Shown: positions 7,449 to 13,708 of the stretch, piece by piece
Layout of the letters: each line of letters begins with the position of its first letter
How positions within the stretch are numbered: position 1 is the first letter of the stretch
Source of the DNA: CAXRBC01 sp041158045
GTDB taxonomy: Bacteria; Actinomycetota; Acidimicrobiia; Acidimicrobiales; Ilumatobacteraceae
NCBI GenBank assembly: GCA_041158045.1
Contig: JBEBCD010000055.1
Coordinates: 1-16,206, forward strand
Direction of reading: 5' to 3'
Length of the DNA: 16,206 nucleotides
The notes under the pieces: model-generated
What the model was told of the DNA's origin: nothing
Database searches by the model: none
The model's input: only the letters and a program-made list of their open reading frames with translations
Position numbers and translations under genes: made by a program

Positions 7449-8255
7449 CTACGCGAGACAGGCGTACATCTGCGCGATGTCCGCCTCCGTGAGGCCCGAC
7501 TTGTGGTGCCAGTCGGGGTTGCCCTCCGCGAAGGGGAAGCCGCGGCCCTTCACCGTGTGGCACACGATGGCCGTCGGCCGGTCGCCGTCGAGCGGCACCG
7601 CGCGCAGCACGCGCTCCACGGCCGCGACGTCGTGGCCGTCCACCTCGGTGGTGGCGAAGCCGAAGGCCCGCCACTTGTCGACGAGCGGTTCGAGGTCCAG
7701 CACCTCGCGCGTCGGCCCGTAGGACTGCAGCTTGTTGTAGTCCACCATCACGGTGAGGTTGGCGAGGCGGTGCTTGGAGGCCGACATCGCGGCCTCCCAG
7801 TTGGACCCCTCGTTGATCTCCCCGTCGCCCGTCAGCACGACGACCCGCGCGTCGCTGCGGCGCATGCGCAGGCCGGCGGCCATCCCGACGCCGATCGGCA
7901 GCCCGTGGCCGAGCGCCCCGGTGGAGGCCTCGACGCCCGGCACCTTGCCGCGCTCGGGGTGACCACCGAGGCGCGAGGTGGGCCGACAGAAGCCGAGCAG
8001 TTCCTCCATGGGGAAGAACCCCTTGTCCGCGAGGATCGCGTACAGCGCGAGGCAGCCGTGGCCCTTGCTGAGGACGAAGCGGTCGCGCCCCGCCCAGCCC
8101 GGGTCGTCGGCGCGGTAGCGCAGGACCGAGTCGTAGAGCACGCGCAGGACCTCGACCATCGACATCGAGGACCCGAGGTGCCCGCGACCGCCGCCCTTCA
8201 GGGCGTCGACGATGAGTCGGCGGAGGTACTTGGACCGCTCGTCGAGCGCCGTCAC
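7449..8255 (-). CDS. Transketolase N-terminal subunit (thiamine diphosphate-binding domain)
   Basis: The 268-residue protein is the first half of a split transketolase. It shows G-H-L-G-S-S at 25-30 (His26), S-K-G-H-G at 63-67 (His66), and the thiamine diphosphate and metal motif from G-D-G at 143-145 to Asn174. A full transketolase is about 650 residues; this subunit plus the 312-residue partner gives 580, normal for a two-gene version. Its presence among sugar nucleotide genes rather than pentose phosphate genes suggests a dedicated role in making an unusual ketose phosphate, for example a heptulose phosphate feeding the SIS isomerase (inference). The GTG start at 8255 forms a GTGA overlap with the HAD-phosphotransferase gene. 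The stop is a TAG at 7451-7449. Confidence 0.93.
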   Translation of the reverse strand: MTALDERSKYLRRLIVDALKGGGRGHLGSSMSMVEVLRVLYDSVLRYRADDPGWAGRDRFVLSKGHGCLALYAILADKGFFPMEELLGFCRPTSRLGGHPERGKVPGVEASTGALGHGLPIGVGMAAGLRMRRSDARVVVLTGDGEINEGSNWEAAMSASKHRLANLTVMVDYNKLQSYGPTREVLDLEPLVDKWRAFGFATTEVDGHDVAAVERVLRAVPLDGDRPTAIVCHTVKGRGFPFAEGNPDWHHKSGLTEADIAQMYACLA

Positions 8256-9907
8256 GCCCGGTGCCCCCGTGCCCCGCCGTCGTCGGTGCTGGGGATGGTC
8301 GTGAGCATGGTGCGGGCCTTCGCGAGCTGCGCCGCCTGGACGGCGCGCAGGTCGTAGTCGAGCCTACTCTGCGCGTGCCGACGGTTCTTCGCCTTGTCGC
8401 CGAGGAACTCGTTGAGCAGGATCAGCGTCCAGCGCAGCGCGTAGAGGGGCAACGTCGCGTCGAGGCGCGCGTCGAACGTCGGGTCCTCGGCGAAGCGTGC
8501 GCGCATCGACGCGAGCCACGCGGCGCGGACGTCCGTGCCGAGCGCCGAGCCGGGGTGCAGCGCGAGGTCCGCCACGAGCTTGACGGGGTCGTCCCACCCG
8601 AAGTACTCGAAGTCGATGAAGGTGATGCGCCCGTCGCGACCGCGCACCGCGTTGTGGAAACCGAAGTCCGACGGGCTCGGGACGCGCAGCCCCGCGGGCA
8701 GCTCGGCGTCCCACGCGGCGCCGAGCGCGGCGCGCGCCCGGGCCGCGCGGGCCTCGCGCGCGGGGGCGACCTCGTCGCGCAGGAACGCCGCGAGCGCGGC
8801 GTCGTCGACGCGCGCGAGCCGCGCGAGGCGCGCGTCGACCTGCGCGAGGACGTCCCGCGGGCGCAGGCAGGCCTCGGTCGCGGGCCCGGCCTCGAGTCCC
8901 CCCGCGCGGCCGAGGGCGCGCAGCCCGTCGACGAACGCCACGGCACTCGACAACGCGTCGGCGTCCGACGCCGACGGTGCCGCGCCGTCGATCCAGCCGT
9001 ACAGCGACCAGTTGAGCGCCTCGCTCGTGCCGATCGCGGCGGGCACGGGCAGGCCCGCCGCGCCGAGCGCACGCACTGCGGCCCACTCGGTCGCGCGACG
9101 CGGCCGCGGGTCGTGCCGCAGGTCGGGATAGACCTTCAGCGCGCAGGCCGCACCTCCCCGCTCCACCCGGTAGATGCGGCTGTTGCCGCGTCCCTGGACG
9201 TGCTCGACCGCACCGACGTCGGCGCCCGGCCACGCGTGGGCGACCATCGCGGCCACCTCGGCGCCGGTGGGCGCCCCGAGCACCGCCTCACCGACCTCCC
9301 GCCACGAGGTGCATCGCACGACGCCGCCGGCGTCGGCGCGGGGCGCGTCGGCGGCGCCCACCTCCTCGGCCGGCTCGACGAACCAGATCCTCTGCACGCC
9401 CGCGGGGAACGCGGGGTGCGCGAGCACCTCCTCGAGGTCGTCGACGAAGGCGTCGACGCCGATCGCGGCGATCGCCGCGACCTTCTCCTCGCGCGTCGCG
9501 GCGAACCGCACGTGGCTCGGGGGGATCTGCGCCGCGCCGTCGCCGACGATGCCGCGCGCCGCGAGCCAGCGCATCGCGGCCTCGCGCAGCGGCGTGCGGG
9601 TCTCGTCGTGGTGGCCGAACTCGGTCTTGTGGCTCACCACGTGCAGCTCGTGGCCGGCGAGGCGCGCCCGCGCGACGAACTCGAGCACCCCCTCGTGCGG
9701 CACCGCCTCGTCGACGTGGCGGCCGTACGCGAGGCCCTGCACGCGCTGCCAGGTCTCCTCCCCGCCCGGCGCGGCGAGCAGCTGGTCCTTGAGCGCCCGC
9801 TTGGTCACGGCGGTCGTCGCGACGCCGACCAGGCGGGCGACGCGGGGGAAGGCCGCGTCGTAGTCGGCGATCGTGTTGTCGAGGTCGAGGCCGATCCGCA
9901 GCGCCAG
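8252..9907 (-). CDS. HAD-family phosphatase fused to APH/choline kinase-like phosphotransferase (probable CTG start)
   Basis: The 551-residue protein has two catalytic parts. Residues 1-210 are a HAD hydrolase: L-D-L-D-N-T at 7-12 (Asp8 nucleophile, Asp10), V-S-H-K-T at 91-95, Lys142 and D-D at 156-157. Residues 215-540 are an aminoglycoside/choline kinase-fold phosphotransferase: A-L-K-V at 256-259 (ATP-binding Lys258), the catalytic loop P-S-D-F-G-F-H-N at 412-419 (Asp414, Asn419) and I-D-F-E at 431-434 (metal Asp432). This could remove one phosphate and add another on a sugar, for instance a GmhB-like step plus an anomeric kinase as in AmgK; that is inference. No ATG, GTG or TTG is in frame from about 90 bases upstream until residue 34, which would delete the HAD nucleophile. 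CTG at 9907 is chosen because a G-A-G-G-G-G sits 7 bases before it. Fusion of these two folds in one chain is unusual. Confidence 0.85.
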   Translation of the reverse strand: MALRIGLDLDNTIADYDAAFPRVARLVGVATTAVTKRALKDQLLAAPGGEETWQRVQGLAYGRHVDEAVPHEGVLEFVARARLAGHELHVVSHKTEFGHHDETRTPLREAAMRWLAARGIVGDGAAQIPPSHVRFAATREEKVAAIAAIGVDAFVDDLEEVLAHPAFPAGVQRIWFVEPAEEVGAADAPRADAGGVVRCTSWREVGEAVLGAPTGAEVAAMVAHAWPGADVGAVEHVQGRGNSRIYRVERGGAACALKVYPDLRHDPRPRRATEWAAVRALGAAGLPVPAAIGTSEALNWSLYGWIDGAAPSASDADALSSAVAFVDGLRALGRAGGLEAGPATEACLRPRDVLAQVDARLARLARVDDAALAAFLRDEVAPAREARAARARAALGAAWDAELPAGLRVPSPSDFGFHNAVRGRDGRITFIDFEYFGWDDPVKLVADLALHPGSALGTDVRAAWLASMRARFAEDPTFDARLDATLPLYALRWTLILLNEFLGDKAKNRRHAQSRLDYDLRAVQAAQLAKARTMLTTIPSTDDGGARGHRA

Positions 9908-9914
9908 GGCGGGG

Positions 9915-9920
9915 CCCCTC
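9915..9920 (-). promoter_or_regulatory. Ribosome binding site that points to the CTG start of the HAD-kinase gene
   Basis: A G-A-G-G-G-G element, overlapping the TGA stop of the upstream epimerase gene, lies 7 bases before CTG at 9907. Other in-frame CTG codons at 9922 (overlapping the stop as CTGA) and 9901 are spaced less well. Seen directly; its use is inferred. Confidence 0.5.
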
Positions 9921-10905
9921 AGGTCAGCTTCACCGACTGCATGCGCTTGATGTTGAAGTAGCGCTCGTCGGTGAGCGAGTCCGGCAGCAGCCCGCGATCG
10001 AACGCCCGCTTCATGTCGACGATCGCGTCGCGGATCGAGCGCTTCGGCGCGAAGCCCAGCACCCGTCGGATCCGCTCCGACGAGATGTGGTACGAGCGGT
10101 TGTCGTTGGTCGGCGTGCGCACGAGCTCGACGTCGTCGCCCATGACGTCCTTGACCATCATCGCGAGTTCCTCGACGCTCTGGTTCTCGTAGCCCGCGTT
10201 GAAGATCTGGCCCGCCACGACCTCGTCCGGCGCGTCGAGGATCGCGACGTAGGCGTCGACCATGTCGTCCATGTGGATGTTGGGCCGCAGTTGCGCGCCG
10301 CCGAAGACGCTGATCTTGCGGTTGTGGTACGCGAGGTTGGAGAGGATGTTGACCACCACGTCGAGGCGCTGGCGGCGGCTGTAGCCGCACACCGTCGCGG
10401 GGCGGATCGTGACCGTGGTGAAGGTCGGCGACTGGTACTCGGCGAGGATCCGCTCGCAGTCGGCCTTGAAGCGGGAATAGTCGGTGAGCGGCTCGAGCGT
10501 CATGTCCTCGGTGACGTTGGGCTCGTCCTTCACGCCGTAGACCGAGGAACTCGAGGCGTACACGAACCGCCGGACGCCCGCGTCGCGGCTGACCTCGACG
10601 AGCGGGCGGAAGGCGTCGAGGTTGATCGACTTGCCGAGCGAGGGATCGAGCTCGAACGAGGGGTCGTTGGAGATGCAGGCGAGGTGGATGACGGTGTCGT
10701 GACCCGCGATCGTGCGGGCGAGGAGGGCCCGGTCCCGCATGTCGCCCGCGACCATGGTGAGCCGCGGGTGCGGGTCGATGACGTCGTCGCCGTAGAGCAT
10801 GAGGTCGAGGACGGTGACGTGGTGACCGAGCTCGAGCAGGCGCGGCACGAGCATCGCACCCACGTACCCGGCGCCGCCGGTGACGTACACCCTGCGCGCG
10901 CTCAC
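9919..10905 (-). CDS. NAD-dependent epimerase/dehydratase (extended SDR)
   Basis: The 328-residue protein has the NAD-binding motif T-G-G-A-G-Y-V-G at 9-16, a Ser-rich catalytic strand A-S-S-S-S-V-Y-G at 117-124 and the Y-x-x-x-K pair Tyr143/Lys147. Substrate-domain sequence follows, with C-G-Y-S-R-R and R-P-N-I-H-M-D-D. This is the fold of sugar nucleotide epimerases, dehydratases and decarboxylases, so it probably remodels an NDP-sugar in this pathway; which one cannot be told. The GTG start at 10905 overlaps the stop of the preceding epimerase gene as GTGA. It is clearly different in sequence from the neighbouring 332-residue epimerase, so the pair is not a recent tandem duplication. The downstream HAD-kinase gene appears to use a ribosome binding site overlapping this gene's stop. 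Confidence 0.92.
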   Translation of the reverse strand: MSARRVYVTGGAGYVGAMLVPRLLELGHHVTVLDLMLYGDDVIDPHPRLTMVAGDMRDRALLARTIAGHDTVIHLACISNDPSFELDPSLGKSINLDAFRPLVEVSRDAGVRRFVYASSSSVYGVKDEPNVTEDMTLEPLTDYSRFKADCERILAEYQSPTFTTVTIRPATVCGYSRRQRLDVVVNILSNLAYHNRKISVFGGAQLRPNIHMDDMVDAYVAILDAPDEVVAGQIFNAGYENQSVEELAMMVKDVMGDDVELVRTPTNDNRSYHISSERIRRVLGFAPKRSIRDAIVDMKRAFDRGLLPDSLTDERYFNIKRMQSVKLT

Positions 10906-11900
10906 GAACCCCCAAGGTACTTGAACCAGTCGCGCGTCGCCGTCGCGATGGTGTCGGGCGTCCACACGGGCGCCTCGCGCCAGTAGTCGATGTGCTCGAG
11001 CACGTGGCCGACGCCGGTGGCGATGTCGACCCGCGCCGACCATCCGAGCACCTCGCGGATGCGGGTCACGTCGGCGAAGGTGCAGTCGGGCTCGCCCGGG
11101 CGCTTCGGGATGTGCGTCACGTCGCCGCCGAGCAGCTCGGTGAGCCGGTTGACCGACACGGTCGCACCGCTACCCACGTTGAGGATCTCGCCGCGGGCGT
11201 CGGACGCCGCCGCCGTGACGAAGGCGTCGGCGACGTCGGTGACGTAGGTGAAGTCGCGCGTCTGGGTGCCGTCGCCGACGACGGTGAAGGGCTTGCCCGC
11301 CAGCTTCTGCGCGAGGAACACCCCGAAGACCGCGCCGTAGGTGCCGGAGGTGCGCGAGCGCGGACCGTACACGTTGAACAACCGCAGCGAGACCGCCGGG
11401 AGGCCGTACACCTGCGCCCAGTGCATGACGAGCTCCTCGCCGAGGCGCTTCGTGAGCGCGTACGGGTACTGCGGACGGATCTCCGCGTCCTCCCGCGTCG
11501 GGTACGCGTCGGGGATGCCGTAACAGGACGACGACGCGGCGTAGACGAGTCGTCGCACGCCGGCGGCGCGCGCGGCCTCGAGCACGTGGAACGTGCCGTC
11601 GACGTTGGCGCGGAAGTAGTCGAGTGGTCGCTGGATGCTCGGGACGATGTCGGCGAGCGCAGCGAGGTGGAGCACCCAGTCGGCGCCCTCGAGGACAGAC
11701 TGCCACGCCCCGGGCACCGCGATGTCGGCCTCGTGCAGCTCGACGCGGCCCGCGACGTGCCGCAGGTTGTCCGGCCGGCCCGTGGAGAAGTCGTCGATCA
11801 CCGCGACGCGCAGGCCGCGCGCGAGGAGCGCGTCGACGACGTGGCTCCCGATGAAGCCGGCGCCGCCCGTGACGACGGCGCGCGCCGACCCGCCGCTCAC
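10902..11900 (-). CDS. NAD-dependent sugar nucleotide 4-epimerase (UDP-glucose 4-epimerase-like SDR)
   Basis: The 332-residue protein is an extended SDR close to GalE/WbpP-type UDP-sugar 4-epimerases. It shows T-G-G-A-G-F-I-G-S-H at 11-20, S-S-S at 123-125, Tyr147/Lys151 in Y-A-L-T-K, R-L-F-N-V-Y-G-P-R near 177-185, and D-F-T-Y-V-T-D-V near 219-226. These features support NAD-dependent oxidation and re-reduction at sugar C4, probably on a UDP- or other NDP-sugar. The substrate is not certain. The GTG start at 11900 lies 22 bases after the stop of the SIS gene, with a weak G-G-A-C-G-A-G-type site just upstream. The stop overlaps the next epimerase start as GTGA. Confidence 0.92.
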   Translation of the reverse strand: MSGGSARAVVTGGAGFIGSHVVDALLARGLRVAVIDDFSTGRPDNLRHVAGRVELHEADIAVPGAWQSVLEGADWVLHLAALADIVPSIQRPLDYFRANVDGTFHVLEAARAAGVRRLVYAASSSCYGIPDAYPTREDAEIRPQYPYALTKRLGEELVMHWAQVYGLPAVSLRLFNVYGPRSRTSGTYGAVFGVFLAQKLAGKPFTVVGDGTQTRDFTYVTDVADAFVTAAASDARGEILNVGSGATVSVNRLTELLGGDVTHIPKRPGEPDCTFADVTRIREVLGWSARVDIATGVGHVLEHIDYWREAPVWTPDTIATATRDWFKYLGGS

Positions 11901-11922
11901 GCGCTCGTCCGCCGGGAGCGGC

Positions 11923-12486
11923 TCAGGCCGAGCCGGGACGGCAGAGCCACTGCATGATCATGTGGCCCACGATGAGCTGCAGGTCCTCGGCGATCTGCAT
12001 GTCGTCCACCTCGAAGTGGATCGGGTGCTTCGCCAGGGCCTTGCACTTGCCGCCCGAGTAGCCCAGCACGGCGAACGTCTCCATGCCGAGCTCGTTACCG
12101 GTCTCGAGGGCGCGGATCACGTTGGGCGAGTTGCCGCTGCCGGAGAACACGACGAGCACGTCGCCCGGGTCGGCCTTCACCCGCAGTTGCTCGGCGAAGA
12201 CGTTCTCGTAGCCGATGTCGTTGCCGAGGCAGGTCAGCACGGCCGCGTTGGCCGGGAGCGCCTCGATCCGCAGCCCGATGCCGCGGCGCACCCCGGCGCC
12301 GTAGGTGAAGTCGTTGGCGAGGTGGATCGCGTTGCCCGCGCTGCCGCCGTTGCCGCACATGTAGATCGTCCGCTTGGCGTCCCAGGCCCGCTCGAAGGCG
12401 GCCGCCAGCGCGGGCACCTCGCGCATCGCGGGGAGCGCCATCGCCCGCGAGAGCCGCGCGGCGTAGTCCTCGAGGTGGTCGAGCAT
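11923..12486 (-). CDS. SIS-domain sugar phosphate isomerase (GmhA-like)
   Basis: The 187-residue protein has the length and layout of GmhA (sedoheptulose-7-phosphate isomerase) and DiaA proteins: C-G-N-G-G-S-A-G-N at 44-52, S-G-S-G-N-S at 115-120 and a C-terminal helix with His175. GmhA converts sedoheptulose 7-phosphate to D-glycero-D-manno-heptose 7-phosphate using a zinc site. By my alignment to recalled E. coli GmhA, the ligand residues His61, Glu65, Gln172 and His180 become His55, Asp59, Glu167 and His175: two are kept and two are replaced by other metal-capable residues. It may therefore act on a related rather than identical substrate. The ATG at 12486 lies 11 bases after the stop of the FAD oxidoreductase. 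A regulatory DiaA-like role is possible but less likely beside transketolase and kinase genes. Confidence 0.85.
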   Translation of the reverse strand: MLDHLEDYAARLSRAMALPAMREVPALAAAFERAWDAKRTIYMCGNGGSAGNAIHLANDFTYGAGVRRGIGLRIEALPANAAVLTCLGNDIGYENVFAEQLRVKADPGDVLVVFSGSGNSPNVIRALETGNELGMETFAVLGYSGGKCKALAKHPIHFEVDDMQIAEDLQLIVGHMIMQWLCRPGSA

Positions 12487-12497
12487 CCGGCCCGAGG

Positions 12498-13703
12498 TTA
12501 GTGGAGGACGTCCGTCACGCGCGCGGCGATCGCGTCGCCGATCGCGAGGGACGCCGTCGCCGCGGGCGACGGCGCATTGCACACGTGGACGACGCGGCCG
12601 GCGTGACGGATGTCGAAGTCGTCGAGCAGACCGCCGTCGCGCGCGCAGGCCTGGGCGCGCACCCCGGCCCCCGCGGGCCGCAGGTCCTCGACGCGGATCT
12701 CCGGCACGAGGCGCGCGAGCGCGGCGACGAACGCGCGACGGGAGAACGATCGGCGGTACTCGCCGAGGCCGGTGCGCCAGTAGCGCCGCGCGATCCGGCG
12801 GAAGCCGGGCCATGCGACGATGCCCGCGATCTCGCGGGGCGAGACGTCGGTCTTGCGGTATCCCTCGCGGGCGAACGCGACGACGGCGTTGGGCCCGCAC
12901 TCGACGGTCCCGTCGACGCGGCGGGTGAAGTGCACCCCGAGGAACGGGAACGCGGGATCGGGCACCGGGTAGATGAGGTGCCGCACGAGTCGGCGCGCCG
13001 ACGGGACGAGCTCGTGGTACTCGCCGCGGAAGGGGATGATGCGCAGGTCGAGGTCGGGCTCGGTGCGGCGCGCGACGAGGTCCGACTGCAGCCCCGCGCA
13101 CGTCACCACGGCGAGGGCGCGCACGTCGCCCGACGGGGTGACGACGATCGTCGCGTCGCCATCGTCGCGCAGGTCCACGGCGGGGGTCGCGGTCCGCACC
13201 TCGCCGCCCGCCGCGACGACGAGCTCCGCGAGGCGGCGCGCCATCGCGGGGTAGTCCACGATCCCCGTCTGCGGCACGTGGAGCCCGGCGAGGCCCTCGC
13301 AGTGGGGCTCGTGGTCGCGGATGCCCGCCGGGCCGAGGCGCGAGATGCCGGCGAGGCCGTTGTCGGCGCCGCGCTCGGCGAGCGCCTCGAGGCGTGGCAC
13401 CTCGTCGGGCTCGGTCGCCACGACGACCTTGCCGCATACCTCGTGCGGGATCCCGTGCTCGCCGCAGAAGCGCAGGAGCCGCGCGTAGCCCTCGCGGCAC
13501 GTGCGGGCCTTGAGCGAGCCGGGCGCGTAGTACAGGCCCGAGTGGATCACGCCCGAGTTGTGCCCGGTCTGGTGCGCGCCGACGCGCTCCTCCTTCTCCA
13601 GCACGACGACGCGCACGCCGGGCCGCCGCCGCTGGAGCTCGTGCGCGGTCGCGAGACCGACGATGCCGCCGCCGACGATCGCGACGTCGTGCGCGCCGGA
13701 CAC
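12498..13703 (-). CDS. lhgO: LhgO-like FAD-dependent L-2-hydroxyglutarate oxidase/dehydrogenase
   Basis: The 401-residue protein is a DAO-family flavoenzyme. The FAD motif G-G-G-I-V-G is at 11-16, Glu36 (V-L-E-K) ends the second strand, H-N-S-G-V-I-H-S-G-L-Y-Y at 48-59 is the strong LhgO/L2HGDH signature, and the C-terminal N-A-P-S-P-A-A-T-A-S-L-A matches the same family. LhgO oxidises L-2-hydroxyglutarate to 2-oxoglutarate and passes electrons to the membrane quinone pool. In this operon it could serve metabolite repair, regenerate 2-oxoglutarate for the nearby oxygenase, or oxidise another 2-hydroxy acid or sugar acid; context does not decide. The GTG start at 13703 is five bases after the stop of the ABC gene, and the first residues lead directly into the FAD-binding strand. 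The stop is TAA at 12500-12498. Confidence 0.88.
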   Translation of the reverse strand: MSGAHDVAIVGGGIVGLATAHELQRRRPGVRVVVLEKEERVGAHQTGHNSGVIHSGLYYAPGSLKARTCREGYARLLRFCGEHGIPHEVCGKVVVATEPDEVPRLEALAERGADNGLAGISRLGPAGIRDHEPHCEGLAGLHVPQTGIVDYPAMARRLAELVVAAGGEVRTATPAVDLRDDGDATIVVTPSGDVRALAVVTCAGLQSDLVARRTEPDLDLRIIPFRGEYHELVPSARRLVRHLIYPVPDPAFPFLGVHFTRRVDGTVECGPNAVVAFAREGYRKTDVSPREIAGIVAWPGFRRIARRYWRTGLGEYRRSFSRRAFVAALARLVPEIRVEDLRPAGAGVRAQACARDGGLLDDFDIRHAGRVVHVCNAPSPAATASLAIGDAIAARVTDVLH

Positions 13704-13708
13704 GGTGC

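Noticed and set aside
9908..10915. N-terminal extension of the HAD-kinase reading frame across the upstream epimerase gene
   Set aside because: The extra 336 codons are an out-of-frame copy of the epimerase gene with no HAD or kinase features; the protein starts close to the D-x-D motif.
9919..11900. Possible tandem duplication of epimerase genes
   Set aside because: Both are extended SDRs, but they share only the general Rossmann and Y-x-x-x-K motifs; the substrate domains differ, so recent duplication is not supported.
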